A stretch of 64,000 bases of DNA from Pseudomonas sp. URMO17WK12:I11 (lineage in GTDB: Bacteria; Pseudomonadota; Gammaproteobacteria; Pseudomonadales; Pseudomonadaceae), in NCBI RefSeq assembly GCF_007677725.1, contig NZ_VEDF01000007.1, positions 183,604 through 247,603 of the forward strand. Reading direction: 5' to 3'. The notes under the pieces were generated by a model that was not told the origin of the DNA, did not search any database, and saw only the letters and a list, made by a program, of their open reading frames with translations. Below are positions 32,517 through 41,222 of the stretch, piece by piece; positions within the stretch are counted from its first letter, which is position 1, and each line of letters starts with the position of its first letter. The position numbers and the translations under genes were made by a program.

Positions 32517-32969
32517 TCAGCTCACGCGGCTGATTTCAACCAGACGGTCCGCACCGCCTTCAGCCACACGGCCAGACTGCTCGATCAAGCGATCCGCACC
32601 GCCTTCGGCAACACGGCCAGACTGCTCGATCAAGCGATCCGCACCGCCTTCAGCCACACGGCCAGACTGCTCGATCAGGCGATCCGCACCGCCTTCAGCC
32701 ACACGGCCAGACTGCTCGATCAGGCGATCCGAGCCGCCTTCAGCGACACGGCCGGTGCGCTCGATCAGACGATCCGAGCCGCCTTCGGCAACGCGACCGG
32801 TGCGCTCGATGAGGCGATCGGCGCCACCTTCGGCTACGGTTTTCAGGGGTTGGGCAACTTCAACGCTGCTCGAGCGCGATTCGGCGCTCAGGTGCTGCTC
32901 GGCAGCAGGCAGGGCGAAGGCATTGGCGGCAAGCAAGGACAGGGTGAGGCTGAGCAGATGGCGTTTCAT
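32517..32969 (-). CDS. Periplasmic protein of seven 15-residue repeats (function unknown)
   Basis: A 150-residue exported protein. A signal peptide spans about residues 1-20 (MKRHLLSLTLSLLAANAFAL), then 24 linker residues, then seven 15-residue repeats from residue 45 to 149 with the pattern VAEGGADRLIEQSGR. Changes are limited to Ala/Ser, Glu-Arg-Thr/Glu-Gln-Ser and a degenerate last copy (VAEGGADRLVEISRV). GAGGAG precedes the ATG at 32969. There are no cysteines, so no lipobox. Similar P. putida proteins have, I recall, been labelled phage infection protein, but I cannot support that function from sequence. The array could form a solenoid or amphipathic surface. Confidence 0.85.
   Translation of the reverse strand: MKRHLLSLTLSLLAANAFALPAAEQHLSAESRSSSVEVAQPLKTVAEGGADRLIERTGRVAEGGSDRLIERTGRVAEGGSDRLIEQSGRVAEGGADRLIEQSGRVAEGGADRLIEQSGRVAEGGADRLIEQSGRVAEGGADRLVEISRVS
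32523..32837 (-). repeat. Seven tandem 45-base coding repeats
   Basis: Codons 45-149 of the minus-strand gene consist of exactly seven units of 45 bases. The internal copies are nearly identical in DNA as well as protein, differing mainly by alternation of AGCCAC and GGCAAC blocks. Such an array can gain or lose units by slippage while keeping frame. Confidence 0.92.
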
Positions 32970-33309
32970 GATTCGGTGCTCCTCTGGGGGGCTGGAAAGT
33001 GGGTACGAAGCCAATGCTACGCCCGGTGACGCCAGAGAGAAGTTCATACGGGTAATGGTAACAATCGACGCCATTGATAACAGTTCGCAAAGCATCTATC
33101 TCGCCACTTTCGGCGCCGCTGCGGCATTCCGTGCGCAGGCCGTGCAGGTAACACAGAGGGTGCCGAGCCCGCCCACCTGGTCGGGGCTTATGCCTAATGC
33201 GGCTATGATTCGGGTGTTGGATAAAACCCAACGGGTTTTCATCAGTCCCAGTTATTGAATGCCATCGTCGCGCCCGCTTTTTATGCCCCGCCGTCAGGAG
33301 AATCACGCA
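32970..33309. other. 340-base divergent control region
   Basis: The gap lies between the leftward repeat-protein gene and the rightward AsmA gene. It contains a small inverted repeat AAAACCC-AAC-GGGTTTT at 33223-33239 and a TATGAT at 33204-33209 that could be a -10 for the AsmA gene, though no matching -35 was seen. No coding frame with a ribosome site was accepted. Confidence 0.45.
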
Positions 33310-35376
33310 ATGACGCGTCCCGCCAGAATCATCATCTGGACCCTAGCCACCGTGTTGACCGTACTGGCGATCCTGGTGGTGATCATCGCCACCTTCGACT
33401 GGAACCGCGTCAAGCCGCTGCTCAACGAGAAAGTGTCCGAGGCCCTGCATCGGCCGTTCGCCATCAATGGCAACCTGACCGTGCATTGGCGCACCGAGCC
33501 TGAAGAGGGCGGCTGGCGCGCCTGGGTGCCGTGGCCACACTTCACGGCTGAGGACCTGACCTTGGGCAACCCGCAGTGGCTCAAGGAGCCGCAGATGGTT
33601 GGCCTCGAGCGCGTGGAGTTTCGCCTGGCGCCGTTGCCGCTGATCGTGCAGAAGATCAGCATTCCGCGCATCAACCTGACCAAGCCCACTGCGAGCCTGA
33701 CCCGTCTGGCCGACGGCCGTGCCAACTGGAACTTCGATCTAGGTGCCAAGGACGAGAACGAACCCCCTTCCAAATGGCAGCTCGACATCGGCGCCATCGG
33801 CTTCGACCAAGGCAACGTCAGCTTCGATGACCAGACCCTGAAAACCAGCATGAAGGTGCAGATCGATCCGCTCGGCAAGCCGATTCCGTTCAGCGCGATT
33901 GTCGGCAAGGCCAGTGCGGAAAAAGCTGGCGGGGCGCAGGATTATCAATTCGGCCTCAAGGCCAAGGGTCGCTACCAGGGCCAGGCGGTTTCCGGCACGG
34001 GCAAGATTGGCGGCCTGCTGGCGCTGCAAGACGCCAACCAGCCGTTCCCGTTGCAGGCCGATGTGCGCATCGCTGATACCCATGTGGTGCTCGCCGGGAC
34101 CCTGACCGACCCATTGCACCTTGGCGCGCTGGACCTGCGCCTGCGCCTGTCGGGCGCGAGCCTGGGCAACCTCTACCCGCTCACCGGCGTAACCTTGCCC
34201 GATACCCCCGCCTATTCCACCGATGGCCGGCTCAGCGCCAACCTGCATGCTGCCGAAGGCGCGAGCTTCAAGTACCAGGGTTTCAACGGCAAGATCGGCG
34301 ACAGCGACATTCATGGCGACCTGGCCTATGTCGCCAGCAAGCCCCGGCCGAAGCTCTCCGGCAAGCTGGTTTCCAATCAGCTGCTGTTCAAGGACCTGGC
34401 GCCGCTGATTGGCGCTGATTCCAATGCCGAGCAGAAAGCCCGCGGCGGTGCCAGCAAGCAGCCGGCCGACAAGGTTCTACCCGTCGAAGCGTTTCGCACC
34501 GAGCGCTGGCGCGCGATGGACGCGGACGTCACGTTCGCGGGCAAGCGCATCGTTCACAGCGAGCAGTTGCCGTTCAGCGATCTGTCCGCGCACCTGATTC
34601 TCGATGATGGCCTGCTGCGCCTGGAACCGCTGCGCTTTGGCGTTGCCGGTGGCAATCTCGCCTCCAACATTCGCCTCGATGGGCGCAACGTGCCGCTGCA
34701 GGGGCGCGCGCAGTTGACCGCGCGCGGCTTCAAGCTCAAGCAGCTGTTCCCCAACTTCGCGCCGATGCAGACCAGCTTTGGTGAGCTCAACGGCGACGCT
34801 GACCTCAGCGGCCGGGGCAATTCGGTGGCGGCATTGCTGGGCACGGCCAACGGCAACCTGCGCATGTTGATCAACGATGGCGCCATCAGCCGCAGTCTGA
34901 TGGAAATCGCCGGGCTCAACGTCGGCAACTATGTGGTCGGCAAGTTGTTCGGCGACGAGGATGTCGAGATCAACTGCGCGGCGGCGGATGTGGGCATCAA
35001 GGATGGCCTGGCCTCGACACGCTTGTTCATCTTCGATACCGAGAACGCGATCATCTACATCAACGGCACGGCCAACTTCGCCAGCGAACAGCTGGACCTG
35101 AAGATCACCCCCGAGTCCAAGGGTCTGCGCCTGTTCTCGCTGCGCTCGCCATTGTATGTGCGTGGGCCGTTCGCCAAGCCCAATGCCGGCGTGCAGGCTG
35201 TGCCGCTGGCGCTGCGGGGTGCGGGGATGGTGGCGCTGGGCGTAGTGGCCGGTCCGGCTGCCGGGCTGCTGGCGTTGGTGGCGCCCAGCAGTGGCGATGA
35301 GCCCAATCAGTGCACGCCTTTGCTGCAGCAGATGAAGGCTGGCAAGGCCCCGGCTGCGGTAAAGGGCCGCAAATGA
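33310..35376 (+). CDS. AsmA family inner-membrane/periplasmic protein
   Basis: A 688-residue AsmA-like protein. A single N-terminal transmembrane anchor lies at about residues 7-29 (RIIIWTLATVLTVLAILVVI); the rest is periplasmic and rich in beta strands, with the AsmA C-terminal region around FKLKQLFPNFAPMQTSFGEL and GNLRMLINDGAISRSLMEIA. AsmA-type proteins are thought to carry phospholipids between membranes; that role is inferred by family. The ATG at 33310 follows AGGAG at 33296-33300, whereas the earlier in-frame ATG has no site. The gene is followed by a clear terminator. Confidence 0.88.
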   Translation: MTRPARIIIWTLATVLTVLAILVVIIATFDWNRVKPLLNEKVSEALHRPFAINGNLTVHWRTEPEEGGWRAWVPWPHFTAEDLTLGNPQWLKEPQMVGLERVEFRLAPLPLIVQKISIPRINLTKPTASLTRLADGRANWNFDLGAKDENEPPSKWQLDIGAIGFDQGNVSFDDQTLKTSMKVQIDPLGKPIPFSAIVGKASAEKAGGAQDYQFGLKAKGRYQGQAVSGTGKIGGLLALQDANQPFPLQADVRIADTHVVLAGTLTDPLHLGALDLRLRLSGASLGNLYPLTGVTLPDTPAYSTDGRLSANLHAAEGASFKYQGFNGKIGDSDIHGDLAYVASKPRPKLSGKLVSNQLLFKDLAPLIGADSNAEQKARGGASKQPADKVLPVEAFRTERWRAMDADVTFAGKRIVHSEQLPFSDLSAHLILDDGLLRLEPLRFGVAGGNLASNIRLDGRNVPLQGRAQLTARGFKLKQLFPNFAPMQTSFGELNGDADLSGRGNSVAALLGTANGNLRMLINDGAISRSLMEIAGLNVGNYVVGKLFGDEDVEINCAAADVGIKDGLASTRLFIFDTENAIIYINGTANFASEQLDLKITPESKGLRLFSLRSPLYVRGPFAKPNAGVQAVPLALRGAGMVALGVVAGPAAGLLALVAPSSGDEPNQCTPLLQQMKAGKAPAAVKGRK

Positions 35377-35412
35377 GTCCAGGCTGCCCGATCAGGTCGC
35401 GATTGGCGCAAT

Positions 35413-35447
35413 GAAAAAGGCCGCTCCGGGAGGAGCGGCCTTTGTTT
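35413..35447 (+). terminator. Bidirectional terminator after the AsmA gene
   Basis: AAAGGCCGCTCC and GGAGCGGCCTTT form a twelve-pair stem with a four-base loop, followed by GTTTA. The A run on the other side makes it usable for the converging ferritin-like gene as well. Confidence 0.9.
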
Positions 35448-35474
35448 ATGCCGGGGCATGGGGAGATCGTGCGA

Positions 35475-36005
35475 TCACAGCCCTTGCAGCAGATCGGACA
35501 TGTCGTCGGCGTGCTCTTCTTCCTGGGCCAGGATGTCTTCGAAGATACGGCGAGTGGTCGGGTCCTTGTCACCGATGTACTGGATGATTTCGCGGTAGCT
35601 GTCGATGGCGATGCGCTCGGCGACCAGGTCTTCCAGGACCATTTCCTTCAGCGAATTGCCCGCCACGTACTGGGCGTGGGAGTTCTTGGTCAGGTTGTCC
35701 GGGTTGAAATCTGGCTCGCCGCCCAATTGCACGATGCGCTCGGCGAGCTTGTCGGCGTGCTCGGCTTCCTGGGTAGCGTGCTCGAGGAATTCATCAGCCG
35801 CCGCCTTGGCCTTGATGCCGCTGGCCATGAAGTAGTGGCGCTTGTAACGCAGGACGCAGACCAGTTCGGTGGCCAGCGACTCGTTCAGCAGGCGAATGAT
35901 CTGCTCGCGGTCGGCATGGTAGCCCTCGGTCACCGCGCCTTGCTCGACGTGCTCGCGGGCACGCTGGCGAAGGGTTTGCACATCGGTCAGTTCAACGTTG
36001 CTCAT
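35475..36005 (-). CDS. Ferritin-like/bacterioferritin family protein
   Basis: A 176-residue soluble four-helix protein with the spacing of a ferritin-like diiron site: Glu in NESLATELVCVLRY, Glu and His in EHATQEAEHADKLAE, Glu in EDLVAERIAIDSY, and a final EDILAQEEEHADDM. It resembles the bacterioferritin/Dps-like group found in pseudomonads and probably stores or detoxifies iron. The typical haem-binding Met of bacterioferritin cannot be placed with certainty. The ATG at 36005 follows GGAG at a good distance; an upstream in-frame ATG at 36017 was not preferred. Confidence 0.82.
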   Translation of the reverse strand: MSNVELTDVQTLRQRAREHVEQGAVTEGYHADREQIIRLLNESLATELVCVLRYKRHYFMASGIKAKAAADEFLEHATQEAEHADKLAERIVQLGGEPDFNPDNLTKNSHAQYVAGNSLKEMVLEDLVAERIAIDSYREIIQYIGDKDPTTRRIFEDILAQEEEHADDMSDLLQGL

Positions 36006-36053
36006 GGTTATCTCCAAAGGAATCCGGGCGGGTGGTCACGGTGTACGGGAGGC

Positions 36054-36395
36054 TCAGGCGCCGTGGGCGGCCTTGCTGTCCTCTTCTCGTTGTTTACAGG
36101 TCTTGAAGCCCTTGGCATCGACATGGCCGGTGGCGTCGAAGCGCACGTAGTACGGCTGCTGGTGGCCATCGCGGTTGAGGATGTAGTCATTGCAGGTGCC
36201 GCCATTGGGCAGGTCGATGACGTTCGACGGGCTGCCGCCAATGGCGATGACTTTTTGCATGGTCATGCCGTTTTCGACCTGCTTGACCAGGGGTTCGTCG
36301 CGGTAGGTCACGTAATCGACCGGATTCTCCGGACGGCTGCCGCAGGCGGCCAGGGTCGCGCTTGCCAGGAGAATTGCCAGGGTCTGTTTGTACAT
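36054..36395 (-). CDS. osmE: OsmE-like outer-membrane lipoprotein
   Basis: A 113-residue lipoprotein with the lipobox LAAC at about residues 15-18 of the precursor, so the mature N-terminal Cys should be lipidated. The body matches the SmpA/OmlA fold and E. coli OsmE (GMTMQKVIAIGGSPSNVIDL, GGTCNDYILNRDG, TGHVDAKGFKTC). OsmE is an osmotically induced protein of unknown function. The ATG at 36395 follows AAGGAG; it lies 48 bases upstream of the ferritin-like gene on the same strand. Confidence 0.87.
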   Translation of the reverse strand: MYKQTLAILLASATLAACGSRPENPVDYVTYRDEPLVKQVENGMTMQKVIAIGGSPSNVIDLPNGGTCNDYILNRDGHQQPYYVRFDATGHVDAKGFKTCKQREEDSKAAHGA

Positions 36396-36519
36396 GGTCC
36401 AGCTCCTTGCTAAGGGTATGTGCAAGTTGGAACCTCGCTTCGCTTCAGGAGTTCGATTGCGATAGCCATTTGCCCCAGGGTGGGGTTACCCGATCATCTA
36501 GAAAAAAAGAGGCTTGCCC

Positions 36520-37407
36520 ATGCAACCGTTGGCGACGCGTTACCCGTTGGTGCTGGTGCCGGGGATGCTGGGCTTCGTCCGGCTGGTGCTCTATCCGTAC
36601 TGGTTCGGCATCGTGCCGGCCCTGCGCAAAGGTGGCGCACAGGTATTTGCGGTGCAGGTCTCGCCCTTGCACAGCAACGAGGTGCGTGGGGAGCAATTGC
36701 TGGCGATCATCGAAGACATCTGCCGGCGCACCGGCGCGCCGAAGGTCAACCTCATCGGTCACAGCCAAGGCGCCCTCAACGCACGCTTCGCTGCGGCGCG
36801 GCGGCCAGATCGCGTGGCGTCGGTGACCTCGGTGGCCGGGCCGAACCATGGCTCGGAGCTGGCCGATTACCTGGAGCGCAACGCTCCCGGCGATTCGGCG
36901 CAGGGTCGGGTGCTCAGGGCCGTGCTGCACGGCCTGGCTTTCTTGATGGGCAAGCTGGAGACGGGCTGGCGCCGCGAGCCGCTGCCCATCGACGTGCACG
37001 CCTCCCACCAGTCGCTGACCAGTGCCGGCGTGGCCCTGTTCAACCAGGCTTACCCACAGGGCCTGCCTGACAGCTGGGGCGGCGAGGGCGCTTATGAAGT
37101 CGACGGCGTGCGCTACTACTCCTGGTCCGGCACCGTGCAGCCCGGCCTGACCGACCAAGGGCGCAATCGCTTCGATGGCAGCAGCTATTTCTGCCGGCTG
37201 TTCGCGCGCTGTTTCGCCAAGGAGAAAGGCCAATGCGATGGCATGGTCGGGCGCTTCAGCTCGCACCTGGGCCAGGTCATCGGTGACGACTATCCGCTCG
37301 ATCACCTGGACATCGTCAACCAGTCCCTGGGCGCGGTGGGCAAGGGCGCCGAGCCGCTGCGGCTGTTCACCGAACATGCCGCGCGGCTCAAGGCCGCTGG
37401 GCTCTAG
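36520..37407 (+). CDS. Triacylglycerol lipase-like alpha/beta hydrolase, no signal peptide
   Basis: A 295-residue protein of the true-lipase (family I) type. The nucleophile elbow is GHSQGALNARF near residue 85, with PLVLVPGMLGF at the oxyanion-hole strand, a candidate acid Asp in CDGMVGRFSSHLG and a candidate His in DYPLDHLDIVNQS. Unlike secreted Pseudomonas lipases, it starts MQPLATRYPLVL with no signal peptide, and no lipase foldase gene is nearby, so it may act inside the cell. AGAGG precedes the ATG at 36520. Its stop overlaps that of the converging EamA gene in a shared CTAG. Confidence 0.85.
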   Translation: MQPLATRYPLVLVPGMLGFVRLVLYPYWFGIVPALRKGGAQVFAVQVSPLHSNEVRGEQLLAIIEDICRRTGAPKVNLIGHSQGALNARFAAARRPDRVASVTSVAGPNHGSELADYLERNAPGDSAQGRVLRAVLHGLAFLMGKLETGWRREPLPIDVHASHQSLTSAGVALFNQAYPQGLPDSWGGEGAYEVDGVRYYSWSGTVQPGLTDQGRNRFDGSSYFCRLFARCFAKEKGQCDGMVGRFSSHLGQVIGDDYPLDHLDIVNQSLGAVGKGAEPLRLFTEHAARLKAAGL

Positions 37408-38276
37408 CTACGCACCGGGGTGGTCCAGCGCTCGGCCAGGATCACTCCCAGCAGGGTCAGCAGGCCACCGATCAGGTGGTAACTGGCCAGGCGTTCGTCC
37501 AGCACCGAGGCGGCGATCAGCGCGGTGACCACCGGCAGCAGGTTGAAGAACAGCGTGGTACGGCTTGGCCCCAGGCGCTGCACCGCCTGCATCCACACCA
37601 GCGGCGCGATCATCGAGGCCAGCACGCAGGCGTACAGCACCAGGCCGAGGTTGTGGCCGTTCAGCCCGGTCTTGTCCGACAGCATGAACAGCGGCAGGAG
37701 CACCACGATGGCCACCAGCACCTGCAGGTACAGCAGTTGCAACGGCGGCAGACGCAACTGCCACTTCTTCAGCAAGAAGCTGTACAGCGCGTAGGCCAAG
37801 GTGGCAATCAGCATCAGCAGATCGCCCACGTTCAGGCCCTGCTGCAACAAGGTGACCGGCGCGCCCGCCGACACCACCTCGAGCACGCCGATGAACGACA
37901 CCATGGCGCCGGCCAGGGCGCCGTAGGTCAGGCGTTGCCCCAGCCAGGCGATGGACAGGGCCAGCGACATCAGCGGCATCAGCGACAGGATGATGCCCAT
38001 GTTGGTAGCGCTGGTGATGCCGGCGGCGAAGTAGGCAAGGCTCTGGTACACGGCCATGCCGAGCACACCCAGCACTGCCACCTTGCCCAGGTGCGGCCGT
38101 ATCGCCGCGCGGTTGCGCCACACGCCAGGCAGCAGGAACGGAGTGAACAGCACACCGGCCAGCAGCCAGCGGTAGAAGCCGATTTCGGCGGGAAAGATGG
38201 CGCCGGCGGCCATCTTGGTGACCACGGTATTACCGGCCCAGATGAGGATGGCGAACAGGGGAAACGCGTAATTCAT
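37404..38276 (-). CDS. EamA/RhaT family metabolite transporter
   Basis: A 290-residue inner-membrane protein of the drug/metabolite transporter superfamily, with about ten helices in two EamA repeats (first half LFAILIWAGNTVVTKMAAGA, second half beginning GDLLMLIATLAYALYSFLLK). Such proteins export amino acids or other metabolites; the substrate is unknown. The tail WTTPVRS is cytoplasmic. It converges with the lipase gene and shares the CTAG at its stop. The short upstream gap before psiF contains a CTACACT element. Confidence 0.85.
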   Translation of the reverse strand: MNYAFPLFAILIWAGNTVVTKMAAGAIFPAEIGFYRWLLAGVLFTPFLLPGVWRNRAAIRPHLGKVAVLGVLGMAVYQSLAYFAAGITSATNMGIILSLMPLMSLALSIAWLGQRLTYGALAGAMVSFIGVLEVVSAGAPVTLLQQGLNVGDLLMLIATLAYALYSFLLKKWQLRLPPLQLLYLQVLVAIVVLLPLFMLSDKTGLNGHNLGLVLYACVLASMIAPLVWMQAVQRLGPSRTTLFFNLLPVVTALIAASVLDERLASYHLIGGLLTLLGVILAERWTTPVRS

Positions 38277-38417
38277 GCAGCAACAGGCTCGTCGGTTCGG
38301 CGCGCAGGCCTTGGCCGGTCATTATGCGCGGGGCGCTGGCCGAGCGGGATGTAAAAAATCTTGTCTACACTCAGGGCCATGTCCGTGCATCGGGCGCGGC
38401 GCCCAGGAGACCACTCC

Positions 38418-38705
38418 ATGAAGATGCTGCATGTGCCATTGCTGGCGCTCGCTGTGCTATTCAGCGCACAGGGTTTTGCCGCCAATACCGCGCAACAGGA
38501 AAAGATGAAAACCTGTAATGCCGATGCCACCGCCCAGGCGCTCAAGGGCGATGAGCGCAAGGCGTTCATGAGCACGTGCCTGAAGAAGCAAGTGCCGCAA
38601 ACCCAGCAGGAGAAAATGAAGACCTGCAATGCCGACGCCACTGGCCAGTCGCTCAAAGGTGACGCACGCAAAGCCTTCATGAGCGACTGCCTGAAGAAGA
38701 AGTGA
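38418..38705 (+). CDS. psiF: PsiF repeat-containing periplasmic protein
   Basis: A 95-residue precursor with a signal peptide ending QGFAA-NTAQ. Two copies of the PsiF repeat follow (EKMKTCNADATAQALKGDER and EKMKTCNADATGQSLKGDAR), each containing two cysteines that probably form a disulfide. PsiF is named for phosphate-starvation induction in E. coli; its function is unknown. A CTACACT at 38365-38371, about 47 bases upstream, resembles a sigma-S extended -10 element. AGGAG precedes the ATG. Confidence 0.9.
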   Translation: MKMLHVPLLALAVLFSAQGFAANTAQQEKMKTCNADATAQALKGDERKAFMSTCLKKQVPQTQQEKMKTCNADATGQSLKGDARKAFMSDCLKKK

Positions 38706-38775
38706 CCTGTGCCTATGCCTGTGCCTTGAAGGCTGGCAGACTGCGGGCATTCCCGCCGTCTGCCGTCGAGGCTGT

Positions 38776-39783
38776 ATGACTTTCACCCCCCGCCAGATCA
38801 CCCTTGCCAGCCTGGTCATCGTCATGGCCGGGCTGTTGCTGGCCCTGCCCTTGAAGTTGTTGCCGAGCCTGCTGGCCGGCCTGTTGGTGTTCGAACTGGT
38901 CAACATGCTCACCCCGCGCCTGCAACCGCTGATTGCCGGGCAGCGTGCACGCTGGCTCGCGGTCGCGCTGCTGGGCACCCTGGTGGTGTGCGCCTTGACC
39001 CTGCTGATCGCCGGCGCATTCAGCTTCCTGCTGCACGAGGCAGAGAATCCAGGCGCCTCGCTGGACAAGTTCATGGCCCTGGTCGAGCGCGCGCGCAGTC
39101 AGTTACCGCCGTTCATCGAAGCCTACCTGCCGGCCAGTGCCGCTGAGTTCAAGGTGGCCATCGGCGATTGGCTCAAGAGTCACCTGAGCGAGCTTCAGCT
39201 GGTGGGCAAGGGCATGGCGCACATGTTCGTGACCCTGCTGATCGGCATGATCCTCGGTGCGATCATCGCCTTGCAGCGCATCCCCGATATTTCCCGACGC
39301 AAGCCATTGGCGGCCGCCTTGTTCGAGCGTCTGAGCCTGCTGGTCCAGGCGTTTCGCAACATCGTCTTCGCGCAGATCAAGATCTCGATGCTCAACACGA
39401 TGTTCACCGGCATCTTCCTGGCTGTGGTGCTGCCCCTGTTCGGCGTGCACCTGCCGTTGACCAAGACACTGATCGTGCTGACCTTCCTGCTCGGCCTGCT
39501 GCCGGTGATCGGCAACCTGATGTCCAACACACTGATCACCATCGTCGGCCTGTCGCTGTCGATCTGGGTGGCGGCGGCGGCGCTGGGGTACCTGATCGTC
39601 ATCCACAAGGTCGAATACTTTCTCAACGCGCGGATCGTCGGTGGCCAGATCAGGGCCAAGGCCTGGGAGCTGCTGCTGGCGATGCTGGTGTTCGAGGCGG
39701 CGTTCGGCTTGCCGGGCGTAGTGGCTGGGCCGGTCTACTATGCCTATCTGAAAAGCGAGCTGCGCCGGGCTGAACTGGTCTGA
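38776..39783 (+). CDS. AI-2E family transporter
   Basis: A 335-residue inner-membrane protein with about eight helices and the AI-2E family pattern: LVIVMAGLLLALPLKLLPSL at the N-terminus, then FRNIVFAQIKISMLNTMF and LLPVIGNLMSNTLITIVGLS near the middle and C-terminus. The family includes the quorum-signal exporter TqsA and Na+/H+ antiporters, so the substrate is open. It starts 70 bases after psiF. A strong symmetric hairpin separates its stop from the converging yegD. Confidence 0.88.
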   Translation: MTFTPRQITLASLVIVMAGLLLALPLKLLPSLLAGLLVFELVNMLTPRLQPLIAGQRARWLAVALLGTLVVCALTLLIAGAFSFLLHEAENPGASLDKFMALVERARSQLPPFIEAYLPASAAEFKVAIGDWLKSHLSELQLVGKGMAHMFVTLLIGMILGAIIALQRIPDISRRKPLAAALFERLSLLVQAFRNIVFAQIKISMLNTMFTGIFLAVVLPLFGVHLPLTKTLIVLTFLLGLLPVIGNLMSNTLITIVGLSLSIWVAAAALGYLIVIHKVEYFLNARIVGGQIRAKAWELLLAMLVFEAAFGLPGVVAGPVYYAYLKSELRRAELV

Positions 39784-39785
39784 GT

Positions 39786-39822
39786 ACCTGCCTGGGCGCG
39801 GTGGCGCGGCGCCCAGGCAGGT
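39786..39822. terminator. Hairpin between converging AI-2E and Hsp70 genes
   Basis: ACCTGCCTGGGCGC and its exact complement form a fourteen-pair stem with a nine-base loop, filling the space between the two converging stop codons. It lacks a T run, so it may depend on Rho or simply block read-through. Confidence 0.6.
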
Positions 39823-39827
39823 GACGG

Positions 39828-41099
39828 TCAGGCGGCGCCGTAGCGCTTGCGTGCTTCGATGGCCAGGCCGCTGCCGATGCTGCCGAAGATGTTGCCTTCC
39901 ACATGTCGGGCATTGGGCAGCATCGCCGAGACGCTGTTGCGCAGCGCTGGAATACCGCTCGAGCCGCCGGTGAAGAACACCGTATCGACCTGGCTTGCGT
40001 GTACACCGGCCTTGCCCAGCAGTTCGGTGACGCTGCCACGCACCCGCTCCAGCAGACCGTCGATCGCTTCTTCGAACAACGCACGGGTCAATTCGACGCT
40101 CAGCTCCCGCTCGACCCGGCCCAGATCGATGCGGCGGCTGGGCTGTTCGGTCAGCTCGATCTTGCTGGCTTCGACTTCCATCGCCAGCCAGTGCCCGGCA
40201 CGCTCTTCGATCAGCTTGAACAGCCGGTCGATGCCCAGGGTGTCTTCGATGTCGTAGCGCATGCTGTTCAGGGCCAGTTGCGATTTCTGCGCATACAAGG
40301 CGTTGATGGTGTGCCAGGTCGCCAGGTTCAGGTGATAGCTGGTGGGCATCAGCGCGCCGCTTTTCATCCGGCTGCCGTAACCGAACAGCGGCATCACGCC
40401 CTGCAGGCTGAGCTGTTTGTCGAAATCGGTACCGCCGATATGCACGCCACCGGTGGCGAGGATGTCGCTCTGGCGCTCGGCCACCTGGTGGCGCTCGGGG
40501 GAAAGACGAATCAAGGTGAAGTCGGAGGTACCGCCGCCGATATCGACGATCAGCACCAGCTCTTCACGGCTGATGCCTGACTCGTAGTCGAACGCTGCGG
40601 CAATCGGCTCGTACTGGAACGACACGTCCTTGAAGCCGATCTTGCGCGCCACCTCGGCCAGGGTGTCCTCGGCTTCCTGGTCGGCGGCGGGGTCTTCGTC
40701 GACGAAGAATACCGGGCGGCCCAGCACCACCTGATCGAACTCACGCCCGGCGCAGTGTTCGGCACGTTTCTTGAGCTCGCCGATGAACATGCCCAGCAGG
40801 TCCTTGAACGGCAGCGCACTGCCCAGCACGCTGGTGTCGTGCTTGATCAGCTTGGAGCCCAGCAGGCTCTTGAGCGAGCGCATCAGGCGGCCTTCGTAGC
40901 CTTCGAGGTATTCGTGCAGGGCCAGGCGACCATACACCGGTCGGCGTTCCTCTATATTGAAGAACACTACCGAGGGCAGGGTGATCTTGCCGTCTTCCAG
41001 GGCGATCAGCGATTCGACGCCCGGGCGATGCCAGCCAACGGTCGAGTTGGAGGTGCCGAAGTCGATGCCAAGGGCACGGGCCGGGGATACGTCAGACAT
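39828..41099 (-). CDS. yegD: Hsp70-like chaperone YegD
   Basis: A 423-residue actin/Hsp70-fold ATPase corresponding to the YegD group. Phosphate-binding motifs are LGIDFGTSNSTVGWHR at the N-terminus and LVLIVDIGGGTSDFTLIRL near residue 195; the adenosine motif is VFFTGGSSGIPALR near residue 375. The protein ends soon after the nucleotide-binding domain, so it lacks the peptide-binding domain of DnaK. It is divergent from cbpA-cbpM and shares their control region. A link to the co-chaperone CbpA is suggested by position only. Confidence 0.88.
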   Translation of the reverse strand: MSDVSPARALGIDFGTSNSTVGWHRPGVESLIALEDGKITLPSVVFFNIEERRPVYGRLALHEYLEGYEGRLMRSLKSLLGSKLIKHDTSVLGSALPFKDLLGMFIGELKKRAEHCAGREFDQVVLGRPVFFVDEDPAADQEAEDTLAEVARKIGFKDVSFQYEPIAAAFDYESGISREELVLIVDIGGGTSDFTLIRLSPERHQVAERQSDILATGGVHIGGTDFDKQLSLQGVMPLFGYGSRMKSGALMPTSYHLNLATWHTINALYAQKSQLALNSMRYDIEDTLGIDRLFKLIEERAGHWLAMEVEASKIELTEQPSRRIDLGRVERELSVELTRALFEEAIDGLLERVRGSVTELLGKAGVHASQVDTVFFTGGSSGIPALRNSVSAMLPNARHVEGNIFGSIGSGLAIEARKRYGAA

Positions 41100-41196
41100 G
41101 GGAACAGGCTTCCGGAGGCAAAACGGCCGCGCAGTGTATGCCAGCTGGCTAGAGAATCAAGACCGATCGTCTGCGTTGCAGCGACCCCAAGCGAAC

Positions 41197-41222
41197 CTTG
41201 AAAGGCTATGCTTGGCCCCTAT
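41197..41222 (+). promoter_or_regulatory. Sigma-32 heat-shock promoter of cbpA-cbpM
   Basis: CTTGAA, a 13-base spacer and CCCCTATCT match the RpoH consensus (CTTGAA and CCCCATNT) well. The element lies about 40 bases upstream of the cbpA start in the gap shared with yegD. It predicts heat-shock control of the co-chaperone pair. Confidence 0.72.

Noticed and set aside
32523..32837. CRISPR-like array
   Set aside because: The 45-base units are contiguous without spacers, keep a reading frame and encode protein repeats behind a signal peptide.
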